DNA from: Betaproteobacteria bacterium
Lineage (GTDB): Bacteria > Pseudomonadota > Gammaproteobacteria > Burkholderiales > Burkholderiaceae_C
Assembly: GCA_016716535.1 (NCBI GenBank)
Contig: JADJWD010000002.1
Location: forward strand, 744,001-808,000
Reading direction: 5' to 3'
DNA length: 64,000 nt
A program made the position numbers and the translations under genes. This document shows, in pieces, positions 18,845-26,937 of the stretch. The notes below the pieces were generated by a model. That model did not search any database. It was not told the DNA's origin and worked only from the letters and a program-made list of their open reading frames with translations. Within the stretch, counting starts at the first letter, position 1. The number at the start of each line of letters is the position of its first letter.

Positions 18845-20775
18845 TCGAGATCGAGCGCCTGACGGTCGAGCTCGACGGCGAGGCCGGCATCGTGCGCGCC
18901 GTCGACGCGCTGGCGCTGACGCTCGCGCGGGGCGAGACGTTTGCTCTCGTCGGCGAGAGCGGTTGCGGCAAGAGCATGACGGCGCTGGCGCTGATGCGCC
19001 TGTTGCCCGAGAACGGCCTCGTGACCGCCGGCCGTGTGCGTCTGGATGCGCGCGACGGCGCAGCGGGCGCTTGGGCCGGCGAGGGCGGCCACGCCGGCGC
19101 GATCGAACTGCTCGACCTGCCCGAAGCGGCGATGCGCCGCGTGCGCGGCGCGCGCATCGGCATGATCTTCCAGGAGCCGGCGACGAGCCTGAACCCGGTG
19201 CTGCGCGTCGGCCAGCAGATCGTCGAGGCGATCGAGACGCACACGCCACTGCGCGGCGCCGACGCGCGCGCGCGGGCGCTGCAATGGCTCGAGCGGGTCG
19301 GCATCCCCGAGCCGGCGCGGCGCATCGACGACTACCCGTTCCGCATGAGCGGCGGCCAGAAGCAGCGCGTGATGATCGCGATGACGCTCGCCGCCGAGCC
19401 CGACTTCCTCGTTGCCGACGAGCCGACGACGGCGCTGGACGTGACGATCCAAGCGCAGGTGCTCGATCTGCTGCGCGACCTTCAGCGCGAGCGCCGCATG
19501 GGCCTCCTGCTGATCACGCACGACCTCGCGGTGGTGGCCGGCATGGCGCACCGCGTGGCGCTGATGTACGCGGGGCAGATCGTCGAGGTGGCGCCGGCCG
19601 ACGCGTTCTTCGCCGCGCCGAAGCACCCGTATGCGCAGGCGCTGCTGCGCGCACTGCCGGGGCGCGCGGCGCGCGGCGCGCCGCTGGCCGCCATCGGCGG
19701 CACGGTGCCGCCGTTGACGCAGGCGTTCAGCGGCTGCCGATTCGCGCCGCGCTGCGACCAGGTGATGGCGCATTGCGCGGGCACGCCGCCGGTGTTGCTG
19801 CCGCTGCCGGGGGTGGCACGCGCGGTGCGGTGTCTGCTGTATTCGCCGGGCTTCGATACCTCAGCCCGGACGGAGTCGCCGGGCAGCACTGAGCCAATCC
19901 CTGTTCGCCCTGATCCACCCCCCGTTCGCCCTGAGGTATCGAAGGGCCAGCACGCCACCGACGCTTCCACGCCCCTGCTGCAAGTCCAGGACCTCACCGT
20001 CCGCTTCCCGCTGCGCGGCGGCCCGCTGCAACGTGTTCGCGGGCACTTCGACGCCGTGCGCGACGTGTCGTTCACGCTCGCGCGCGGCCGCACGCTGGCG
20101 CTGGTCGGTGAGTCGGGCTGCGGCAAGACGACGACCGGCAAGGCCATCGTGCAGCTGCTGCGCGGCGTGGCCGAGGTGAGCGGCCGCGCGCTGCTCGACG
20201 GCGCCGACCTGCTCGCGATGCAGGGCGACGCGCTGCTCGCCGCGCGGCGGCGCGTGCAGATCATCTTCCAGGACCCGTTCGCATCGCTGAACCCGCGGCT
20301 GCGCGTCGCCGAGCTGCTCGAAGAAGGGCTCGTCGCGCTGCGCCCGGAACTGGACGCCGCCGCGCGCCGCGCCCGCATCGCCGAGCTGACCGAGCAGGTG
20401 GGCCTGCGCGCCGACGCGCTGCAGCGTCACCCGCACGAGTTCTCCGGCGGCCAGCGCCAGCGCATCGCGATCGCGCGCGCGCTGGCGGTGCAGCCTGACC
20501 TGATCGTGTGCGACGAACCGACCTCGGCGCTGGACGTTTCGGTGCAGGCGCAGATCCTGAACCTGCTGCGTGGCCTGCAAGGCACGCTCGGCGTGTCGTA
20601 CCTCTTCATCACGCACAACATCGGCGTTGTCGAGCTGATGGCCGACCACATCGCGGTGATGCAGGGCGGCCGCATCGTGGAGCAGGGTGCGGCCGCCGAC
20701 GTGCTCGAGCGGCCGGCGAATGCGTACACGCAGGCCTTGCTAGCCGCCGTGCCGCGGCTGGCGGATCGGTGTTGA
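18841..20775 (+). CDS. Dipeptide ABC transporter ATP-binding protein, two fused ATPase domains
   Basis: The 644-residue product contains two complete ABC ATPases, equivalent to DppD plus DppF or to YejF/GsiA. Domain 1: Walker A GESGCGKSMTALAL, signature MSGGQKQR, Walker B FLVADEPTTALD. Domain 2: GESGCGKTTTGKAI, FSGGQRQR, LIVCDEPTSALD. Each is followed by the oligopeptide-type C-terminal motif; the first has the cysteine-rich CRFAPRCDQVMAHC. The linker at codons for 19849-19947 is encoded by a palindromic repeat element (separate entry). The start overlaps the permease stop by four bases. Confidence 0.92.
   Translation: MIEIERLTVELDGEAGIVRAVDALALTLARGETFALVGESGCGKSMTALALMRLLPENGLVTAGRVRLDARDGAAGAWAGEGGHAGAIELLDLPEAAMRRVRGARIGMIFQEPATSLNPVLRVGQQIVEAIETHTPLRGADARARALQWLERVGIPEPARRIDDYPFRMSGGQKQRVMIAMTLAAEPDFLVADEPTTALDVTIQAQVLDLLRDLQRERRMGLLLITHDLAVVAGMAHRVALMYAGQIVEVAPADAFFAAPKHPYAQALLRALPGRAARGAPLAAIGGTVPPLTQAFSGCRFAPRCDQVMAHCAGTPPVLLPLPGVARAVRCLLYSPGFDTSARTESPGSTEPIPVRPDPPPVRPEVSKGQHATDASTPLLQVQDLTVRFPLRGGPLQRVRGHFDAVRDVSFTLARGRTLALVGESGCGKTTTGKAIVQLLRGVAEVSGRALLDGADLLAMQGDALLAARRRVQIIFQDPFASLNPRLRVAELLEEGLVALRPELDAAARRARIAELTEQVGLRADALQRHPHEFSGGQRQRIAIARALAVQPDLIVCDEPTSALDVSVQAQILNLLRGLQGTLGVSYLFITHNIGVVELMADHIAVMQGGRIVEQGAAADVLERPANAYTQALLAAVPRLADRC
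19849..19947. repeat. Interspersed palindromic repeat element inside the ATPase linker
   Basis: A perfect 14-bp inverted repeat, CTTCGATACCTCAG (19851-19864) and CTGAGGTATCGAAG (19931-19944), brackets about 66 bases. The core GTTCGCCCTGA occurs twice, at 19903-19913 and 19924-19934. The right arm matches the style of the TTCGCCCTGAG..ATCGAAGGG repeats scattered through many proteobacterial genomes. It is in frame and encodes the linker residues FDTSARTESPG to VRPEVSKG, between the two ATPase domains. Confidence 0.65.
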
Positions 20776-21033
20776 CCCGCCCGAGTGAAAACCCGCATCC
20801 CGACTTTCGGCGTTAGGTCTTCGTTGCGCTTTTCCAACGAGACGCCCGACCAAGGGGCCCGATATCGCTTTCCCCGAGCGATCCCGTGTAACCCCGCCGC
20901 GACAATCCTTCGCACTCTGGTTACGTGAGTTGCTGAGCGCATTCCTTGCGAGGGGGTTGCGCGGCATTGGTCGAAGACGACCCTGCGTTTCCAGGCCGTG
21001 CTACCGATTCCATCCAATCGTAGGAGGTTCCGT
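20776..21033 (+). promoter_or_regulatory. 258-base leader upstream of the TonB receptor gene
   Basis: No gene fits here. Two short hairpins are visible: GTCT-CGTTG with CAACG-AGAC (about 20817-20842, one bulged base, loop containing CTTTTC) and ATCGCT with AGCGAT (about 20863-20881). A strong ribosome site AGGAGG at 21022-21027 precedes the ATG at 21034. No convincing -35/-10 pair was found. The region probably holds the receptor promoter and a structured 5' leader. Confidence 0.35.
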
Positions 21034-23517
21034 ATGTTCAAGAAGACCAAGATCGGCGTGGCCGCGGCCATGCTGGTCGGTGGGGTCAGCCTGCTTGCCA
21101 CCGCAGTGCAGGCCCAGACCGACCAGCGCGTCGAGATCACGGGCTCGCGCATCAAGCGCGTCGACGTGGAAGGCGCGCTGCCGATCACGACGATCAGCCG
21201 GGCCGAGCTCGACGCCAGCGGCGCCACGACCGTGGCCGAGTTCGTGCGCGCGATCCCGTTCGTCACCGCCGGCAACCTCCGGCCGCAGGGCGGTTCTTCG
21301 GCGCAGTCGTTGGCCGAAGTCGACCTGCGCGCGCTGGGCGCCGAGCGCACCCTCGTGCTGATCGACGGCCGCCGCGCCGCCAAGGGCCCGATGATCGGCG
21401 ACCGCGCCGACCTGAACACGATCCCGATGGCGATGATCGAGCGCGTCGAGATCCTGACCGACGGCGCGTCGGCGATCTACGGCTCCGACGCCATCGCCGG
21501 CGTGGTGAACTTCATCACCAAGAAGAACTTCACCGGCATCGAGGTGATGGTCGGTGGCCACCGCCCGAAAGTGAAGGGCGGCGACCGTAACGAAGCCTCG
21601 GTGGTGTTCGGCGCCACCGGCAACAAGGGCCGGCTGATCGGCGGCGTCTCGTACAGCGATCGCGACATCGTGTTCGACCGCGACGTGCTGTTCACCCAGC
21701 CGCGCGGCGCTTCGGTGTACGGCAACAACTACACGCGCGTCATCGGCGGCGTCGACCAGTTCGACTTCACCGCCATCCCGGGCGGCTGCACGGAGCCGAA
21801 CTTCTACACGGTCGGTGCCAGTTGCCGCTTCGACTTCACGCAGGTCGCCGCCGACGAGGCCCAGTTGCGTATCCAGTCGGTCTTCACGCGCGGCGACTAC
21901 CAGATCACCGACACCTGGACCGGCTACATGGGCGCGTGGGTCAGCCGCTCGTCGAGCTTCGGCCGCTATGCGCCGACGCCCGGCCTGATCCCGCTGTCGG
22001 CCACGAGCCCCGGCAACCCGCTGCCCGGCACCGACGTCAACCTGTACCACCGCTTCGCCGCCGCCGGCCCGCGCGACAACAGCACCGACAACAACTACTA
22101 CAACCTGAACCTGGGCCTCACCGGCCAGCTGTTCGGATTCGAGGTCGATGGCGGCTACCGCCGCAGCGACTCCAAATTCTACGAGCTGGGCCGCAACTAC
22201 ATCGTCCGCCCGCTGGCGCAGGCGGCCATCGACTCGGGCGCCTACGACCTCGTCAACCCGAGCCTGAACCCGGCCGACGTGCTCAACTCGATCAAGGCGA
22301 CGATCACGCGCGACGCCCGCTTCAAGGAAGAAGAGCTGTACGGCACGGCGTCGATCGGGCTGTTCAAGCTCGGCGGCAACACCGCGACGCTGCTGGTGGG
22401 CGCCGAGTACCGCGAAGAGACGTTCTTCGACAACTACGATTCGCTGCAGGAAGCCGGCGTCATCGAAGGCAGCGCCGGCAACTCCTCGGGCGGTAGCCGC
22501 AAGATCGGCGCGGCCTATGGCGAAATGCTGCTGCCGTTCAGCAAGGCGCTCGAGGTGAGCCTGTCGGCGCGCTGGGAGAAGTACTCCGACTACGGCAACG
22601 ACTTCTCGCCGAAGGCTTCGGTGCGCTTCAAGCCGATGAACAACCTGGCGCTGCGCGCCTCGGCCGGCAAGGGCTTCCGCGCCCCGAGCCTGCCGGTGCT
22701 GACGCAGAAGACCACGTTCTCGGCCGAAGGCGTGGAAGATCCGGTGTCGTGCGCGGTGCTGAACCCCGGCTCGCCCGAGTGCCAGGTCAACACCTACACG
22801 ATCGCCAACCCGTCGCTCGACTCGGAGAAGTCGACGCAGTTCTCCTTCGGTCTGGTGTTCGACCTGACCGACTCGATCAGCTTCAAGGCCGACTACTGGT
22901 CGTTGAAGATCGAGGACGTCATCAACGAGATCGGCGCGCAGGACCTCGTCGACCGCAGCAACGGCACCGACCCGCGCCCGATTCCTCCGGGCCTGGGTGT
23001 GACGCGCGCCCCCAGCGGCGTGATCACCCGCATCGACGCCGGCTACGCCAACGAAGGCACGCTGAAGACGCACGGTATCGACGCCGGTGTCGCGACGAGC
23101 TTCGCGCTGGGCGGCGCCGGCCGCCTGCGCAGCGAACTGCGCTGGACGCACGTGCTGAAGTACGACGAGGACGGCGTCGACTTCAACGGTTCCATCGGCC
23201 AGCCGAAGGACCGGATGATGCTGACCAACGAGTGGACGATGGGGCCGTTCCGCGCGGCCTGGAACATCAACTACATCGGCCGCAACGAGTTCCAGCCGGG
23301 CAGCGCCACCGACCAGCGCCGCAACGGCGGCTACAGCACGCACGACCTGCAGTTCGGCTGGAAGACGCCGATCAAGGGCAGCGACCTGACGTTCGGCATC
23401 GTCAACGCCGGCAACAAGCTGCCGACGCTGTACACGTTCGACAACCGCGACTACAACTTCTACCTGTACGACGCGTACGGCCGTACGACGTACCTGCGCT
23501 ACACGCAGCGCTTCTGA
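21034..23517 (+). CDS. TonB-dependent outer-membrane receptor
   Basis: The 827-residue product has a signal peptide (MFKKTKIGVAAAMLVGGVSL, cleavage after AVQA), a short segment VEITGSRIKRVDVEG typical of this receptor class, and a plug domain with ELDASGATTVAEFVRAIP, RTLVLIDGRR and YGSDAIAGVVNFITKKNF. The barrel ends in aromatic-rich strands and a C-terminal phenylalanine (LRYTQRF), the outer-membrane insertion signal. The AGGAGG site at 21022 fixes the start. It follows the peptide ABC importer on the same strand after a 258-base gap, suggesting uptake of a peptide-like ligand, which is inference. No signalling extension for an anti-sigma factor is present. Confidence 0.92.
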   Translation: MFKKTKIGVAAAMLVGGVSLLATAVQAQTDQRVEITGSRIKRVDVEGALPITTISRAELDASGATTVAEFVRAIPFVTAGNLRPQGGSSAQSLAEVDLRALGAERTLVLIDGRRAAKGPMIGDRADLNTIPMAMIERVEILTDGASAIYGSDAIAGVVNFITKKNFTGIEVMVGGHRPKVKGGDRNEASVVFGATGNKGRLIGGVSYSDRDIVFDRDVLFTQPRGASVYGNNYTRVIGGVDQFDFTAIPGGCTEPNFYTVGASCRFDFTQVAADEAQLRIQSVFTRGDYQITDTWTGYMGAWVSRSSSFGRYAPTPGLIPLSATSPGNPLPGTDVNLYHRFAAAGPRDNSTDNNYYNLNLGLTGQLFGFEVDGGYRRSDSKFYELGRNYIVRPLAQAAIDSGAYDLVNPSLNPADVLNSIKATITRDARFKEEELYGTASIGLFKLGGNTATLLVGAEYREETFFDNYDSLQEAGVIEGSAGNSSGGSRKIGAAYGEMLLPFSKALEVSLSARWEKYSDYGNDFSPKASVRFKPMNNLALRASAGKGFRAPSLPVLTQKTTFSAEGVEDPVSCAVLNPGSPECQVNTYTIANPSLDSEKSTQFSFGLVFDLTDSISFKADYWSLKIEDVINEIGAQDLVDRSNGTDPRPIPPGLGVTRAPSGVITRIDAGYANEGTLKTHGIDAGVATSFALGGAGRLRSELRWTHVLKYDEDGVDFNGSIGQPKDRMMLTNEWTMGPFRAAWNINYIGRNEFQPGSATDQRRNGGYSTHDLQFGWKTPIKGSDLTFGIVNAGNKLPTLYTFDNRDYNFYLYDAYGRTTYLRYTQRF

Positions 23518-23575
23518 AGCGGCGCGGCGCGGCGGGCGCCAAGAGCGCCCGCCGGTGCACGCACGAATCGGATGC

Positions 23576-23600
23576 AACGGGGCCTTCGGGCCCCGTTTTC
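23576..23600 (+). terminator. Rho-independent terminator after the TonB receptor gene
   Basis: The stem ACGGGGCC/GGCCCCGT, eight perfect pairs extended by one A-T pair, closes a TTCG tetraloop and is followed by TTTTC. A second GC-rich hairpin, GGCGGGCGC/GCGCCCGCC (23531-23553), lies just upstream. Together they end the receptor transcript before the convergent methyltransferase gene. Confidence 0.85.
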
Positions 23601-23607
23601 GTTGCCG

Positions 23608-24621
23608 TCAGCGCAGCGTGATCCGCACCGCCCAGCCCATGAGGTGCCCGTCGTGCCGCAGCGGCTCGACATGGTGCTGCGCGTCGCGGCCGAAGCGCGC
23701 CAGCAGCGACTGCATCGCTGCTTCGTCGAGCGCGGCGCCGCGCAGGTCGGCGAGCCGCGCACCGTCGTCGCGTACCGCCTGCTCGACGCCCGCGAGCCGC
23801 GTGCGCGCCGCCGCTTCGCCGTGCCGCGCGGCGGTCTCCATCACGACGGCGATCGCCTCGCGCAGCTCGAACAGCAGGTCGGGGCACGGCGAGCGCGCGG
23901 CGCGGTCGGTCAACTCGCGCTGGCAGGTGTTGAAGCGCTCGCGCGCTGCAAGCGCCGCGGCATCGGTGGCCAGCGCGCGGCGGCCGGCCTCGGTGGCGGC
24001 CCGCGACATCGGGCGCAGCATCGCGGTGGCGCATGCGAAGAGGCCGCCCCCCGGCGCGAGCGCCCAGGCGATGTGCTGTGCTTCCTCGGTAGCCAGGGCG
24101 ACGGGCCGTGATTCGGCGTGGTGCATCACCGCGGCGAAGCGGCCCGGCCGCGCCAGCACGCGCAGCAGTTCGGGCACGCTGCCTTCGAGATCGCTGTACT
24201 CGAGCCCGAACTGGCTGACGGCCAGTGCGTGCCCGCCGTCTTCGAACGGCAGCGCTTCGGCGCGTGTGCCGCCGAAGAAGCGCACGCGTGCGCGCCGCGC
24301 CGGCGGCAACTGCGCCAGCCACGGCGGCGACACCGGCGCCAGGTCGACCGAGTCGCAGGTGATCGCGCTCTCGCTGCGCGTGGCGAGCAGCAACTGCGCG
24401 AGCGGCCCGTTGCCCGAGGCGACGTCGAGCACGCGGTCCGCAGGCGCCAGCGCCCCGAACACGTCGCGCCAGAACGCGCCGATCGGCCCGTCGTAGTTGC
24501 CGGCAAAGCTGGTGGCGCACGAGTGCAGCGCGCCCGTCTGCCAGTAGCGCGCCCAGGCGTGGCGGGTGGCTTCGTTGTCCGGCGCGTCGGCCGGCTGGGG
24601 GGCGCTGGTTGCGTCGTTCAT
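23608..24621 (-). CDS. Class I SAM-dependent methyltransferase
   Basis: The 337-residue product has a Rossmann methyltransferase core: motif I VLDVASGNGPLAQLLL near residue 67, an acidic end of strand 2 (CDSVDLAPV), and LPFEDGGHALAVSQFGLEY as motifs II/III. The C-terminal 150 residues are helical and not recognised. The N-terminal WARYWQTGALHSCATSF resembles a family of uncharacterised proteobacterial methyltransferases. Substrate unknown. The ATG at 24621 is the start of homology; it overlaps the beginning of the divergent region with the next gene (63 bases to its ATG). No operon partner on this strand. Confidence 0.75.
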   Translation of the reverse strand: MNDATSAPQPADAPDNEATRHAWARYWQTGALHSCATSFAGNYDGPIGAFWRDVFGALAPADRVLDVASGNGPLAQLLLATRSESAITCDSVDLAPVSPPWLAQLPPARRARVRFFGGTRAEALPFEDGGHALAVSQFGLEYSDLEGSVPELLRVLARPGRFAAVMHHAESRPVALATEEAQHIAWALAPGGGLFACATAMLRPMSRAATEAGRRALATDAAALAARERFNTCQRELTDRAARSPCPDLLFELREAIAVVMETAARHGEAAARTRLAGVEQAVRDDGARLADLRGAALDEAAMQSLLARFGRDAQHHVEPLRHDGHLMGWAVRITLR

Positions 24622-24683
24622 CGTGTCGGCCAGCGTACCATCTGGCCGTGCATCACCTTCGCTTTGCCGGGCACCGCCCGACG

Positions 24684-25208
24684 ATGATCTGCCTTCTCGG
24701 TGGCCTGCTTGTGTCGTCACTGGCCATCGCGCAAAGCGCGGCGCCGATCGACGCGCTGCGGCAGGACCTTCAACGCTGCCGTGCCATCGCCGAGGCGAAC
24801 GTGCGGCTCGCCTGCTTCGACGCGCTGGCAGCGCCGCCCGTGCGCGCGAAAGCGGCGGCCTCGTCGGCGCCGACGGTTGCATCGACGGCTTCCGCCACCG
24901 CGGCGGCTTCGGCCGCTCCAGCCGCCTCGGCCACCGACGCGGCCACCGCGAGCTTCGGCCTCGAACACCGCACATCGGCAAGCGCCGCCGAAGAACTGCA
25001 CAGCCGCATCCCCGGCCCCTTCACCGGCTGGGAGCCGAAGACACGCTGGAAGCTCGCCAACGGCCAGGTCTGGCAGGTGGCAGACAGCAGCCGCGCCTAC
25101 TACCGGCTCGAGAGCCCCGCGGTGCGCATCACCCGCGGTGCGCTCGGCAGTTTCTTCATGGAGATCAGCGGCGTCTCGCACGCGGTGCCAGTGCGGCGCG
25201 TGGAGTAG
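24684..25208 (+). CDS. Exported protein of unknown function
   Basis: The product is 174 residues with a signal peptide (MICLLGGLLVSSLAIAQ). The mature start DALRQDLQRCRAIAEANVRLACFDALA matches the C...R.aCFD motif seen at the N-terminus of many periplasmic proteins, including the type VI accessory VasI. An alanine-rich spacer follows, then a conserved C-terminal domain with RIPGPFTGWEPKTRWKLANGQVWQV and RLESPAVRITRGALGSFFMEI. No function is known; location is probably periplasmic. ATG at 24684 puts the signal at the N-terminus. Confidence 0.75.
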   Translation: MICLLGGLLVSSLAIAQSAAPIDALRQDLQRCRAIAEANVRLACFDALAAPPVRAKAAASSAPTVASTASATAAASAAPAASATDAATASFGLEHRTSASAAEELHSRIPGPFTGWEPKTRWKLANGQVWQVADSSRAYYRLESPAVRITRGALGSFFMEISGVSHAVPVRRVE

Positions 25209-25263
25209 CGGGACACCGCGAGGAAACGGCGCGAAACGACACACCCCGTTTCCGCCCCGTGCA

Positions 25264-25301
25264 AAGCGAGGTCAAGAATGGCCTTCCTCCAGACCTCGCT
25301 T
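25264..25301 (+). promoter_or_regulatory. Hairpin covering the ribosome site of the beta-helix lipoprotein gene
   Basis: A perfect 10-bp inverted repeat, AAGCGAGGTC (25264-25273) and GACCTCGCTT (25292-25301), closes an 18-base loop that contains the ATG at 25278. The left arm includes GAGG, the only Shine-Dalgarno-like sequence for this start. The stem could block translation initiation at 25278. Confidence 0.4.
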
Positions 25302-26849
25302 GCTTGCATGGACCGATCCCACCTGGCGACGCGTCGCCGCCTGCTGCTGCATGCAGCGTTGTCCGGTGTCGGTGCAGGTGCCTTGGCCGCGTGTGGCGGC
25401 GGCGATGCAGCCGCGGCACCGGGCGCGCCGATGCCGGCGCCTGGTCCTGCGCCGGGTTCCACACCGACTCCCGCACCCACGCCGGCGCCGACTCCCGCGC
25501 CCACGCCTGCACCGACACCGGCGCCAACGCCCGCACCGACTCCGTCACCCGGCGGTGGCGCCGTCGTTCACGCCGACCCGAGCAACTACCTCGCGCGCCT
25601 GGCCGCACTGAAAGCCGGCGACACGCTGCTTCTGGCGCCCGGCCACTACGGCGTCACGGCGACCGGCGCCGACACCGGCAGCGTGCCCGGGCTGCCGATC
25701 TTCAATCTCGAGGGCACGGCGGCCGCGCCGATCACGATCACCGGCCCGACCACCGGCGCGATGCCGGTGCTGCTGGGCCGCAGTACGCACAACACGGTGC
25801 GCCTGGCCAACGCCAGCCACATCGTCTTGCGCCGGCTGGATATCGACGGCCGCGACCGCGGCGGCGCAGGCGTCGCGGTGCAGGGGCCGTGCCACCACAT
25901 CACGATCGAGGACTGCTACTTGCACGGCTTCGGCGGCAACCAGCAGATCGTCGCGATCTCCACCACCGGCCAGCCGACCTGGGGCTGGATCGTGCGCCGC
26001 AACCTGATCGTCGGCGCCGGCACCGGCATGTACTTCGGCAATTCCACCGGCGACAGCCCGTTCGTCGCCGGCCTCGTCGAATACAACGTCGTGCGCGACA
26101 CGATCGGCTACTGCATGCAGGTCAAGCACCAGGCCCCGTGGGGCGCGGTGCCCGCCGGCATGCCGACGGGCAAGACGACGACGATCATCCGGCACAACGT
26201 CTTCGCGAAGTCGGGCAACAGCTCGGCGGGTGAGCTGGCGCGGCCCAGCCTGCTCGTCGGCGACGGGCCAGCCAGCGGCGCGGGCTCAGGCAACGACTTC
26301 GCCATCTACGGCAACCTCTTCCACGAGAACCCGACCGAGGCGCTGTTCCAGGGCGAAGGGCACATCGCCTTCTACGCCAACGTCATGGTCACCGCCGGCA
26401 CCGCGCTGCGTGTGCAGAACCACAACGGCGCCGTGCGCAACGTGCGCATCTTCCACAACACCGTCGTCGCCGGTGGCTCGGGCATCGTCGTCAGTGGCGG
26501 TGCTGCGGGCACGACGCAGCACGTCTTCGGCAACGCCGTCTTCGCCGGCGGCACAGCGATTGCGGTAACGAGCAGCGGCGGCAGCGCCGCCGACAACGTG
26601 ACCGACACGCGCGCCAACGCCGCGGGCTGCCTGGCCAGCCCGCTGGCGGCGATCCCGTCGCTGAACCTGTACCCGAAGGCGGCGATGCTGAAGAAGGCGG
26701 CGCTGGACATGAGCAGCGTCTCTGCCTGGCCCGACGCGAACCGCGACTTCAACGGCGCCGCCTACGACCCCGCCTTCCGCGGCGCGTACAGCGGCGAAGG
26801 CACGAACCCGGGCTGGGCGCTGGCGATCGGGCAGAAGACGGCGGTGTGA
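25278..26849 (+). CDS. Right-handed parallel beta-helix lipoprotein
   Basis: The 523-residue product has a signal with a twin-arginine-like LATRRRLLLHAAL and a lipobox LAAC followed by glycines. A proline/threonine spacer (six PTPA units and a PTPS) leads to a beta-helix of pectate-lyase type: NYLARLAALKAGDTLLLAPGHYGV, APITITGPTTGAMPVL, HIVLRRLDIDGRD, then repeated ITIEDCYLHG/WIVRRNLIVG/LVEYNVVRDT coils. No pectate-lyase catalytic residues could be identified with confidence, so a polysaccharide-binding or lyase role is inference. Start 25278 has GAGG eight bases upstream; ATG at 25308 lacks a ribosome site but would still leave the lipoprotein signal. Confidence 0.8.
   Translation: MAFLQTSLACMDRSHLATRRRLLLHAALSGVGAGALAACGGGDAAAAPGAPMPAPGPAPGSTPTPAPTPAPTPAPTPAPTPAPTPAPTPSPGGGAVVHADPSNYLARLAALKAGDTLLLAPGHYGVTATGADTGSVPGLPIFNLEGTAAAPITITGPTTGAMPVLLGRSTHNTVRLANASHIVLRRLDIDGRDRGGAGVAVQGPCHHITIEDCYLHGFGGNQQIVAISTTGQPTWGWIVRRNLIVGAGTGMYFGNSTGDSPFVAGLVEYNVVRDTIGYCMQVKHQAPWGAVPAGMPTGKTTTIIRHNVFAKSGNSSAGELARPSLLVGDGPASGAGSGNDFAIYGNLFHENPTEALFQGEGHIAFYANVMVTAGTALRVQNHNGAVRNVRIFHNTVVAGGSGIVVSGGAAGTTQHVFGNAVFAGGTAIAVTSSGGSAADNVTDTRANAAGCLASPLAAIPSLNLYPKAAMLKKAALDMSSVSAWPDANRDFNGAAYDPAFRGAYSGEGTNPGWALAIGQKTAV
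25464..25547 (+). repeat. 12-bp tandem repeat encoding a PTPA spacer
   Basis: Seven consecutive degenerate 12-base units encode PTPA six times and PTPS once. They separate the lipidated N-terminus from the beta-helix domain of the lipoprotein gene. Third-position differences between units show the repeat is old rather than freshly expanded. Confidence 0.9.
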
Positions 26850-26937
26850 GGCAAGCCGACCGTGCCGGGGGGCTACGGCAGGTTCGTCAAGCCGGTCTGA
26901 GGGCCTCGAGCCCGCGCCCTCTCCGACGATCAATGCG

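Noticed and set aside
16319..19249. A 976-codon minus-strand frame opposite the permease and ATPase genes
   Set aside because: Composition is His/Arg/Gln-rich without domains and it mirrors well-supported plus-strand genes; a GC-skew shadow.
21001..23577. An 858-codon minus-strand frame opposite the TonB receptor gene
   Set aside because: Shadow reading; the plus strand has signal peptide, plug and C-terminal phenylalanine.
25464..25547. Tandem repeat considered as a CRISPR-like or minisatellite array
   Set aside because: Units are 12 bases without spacers and in frame, encoding a PTPA linker.
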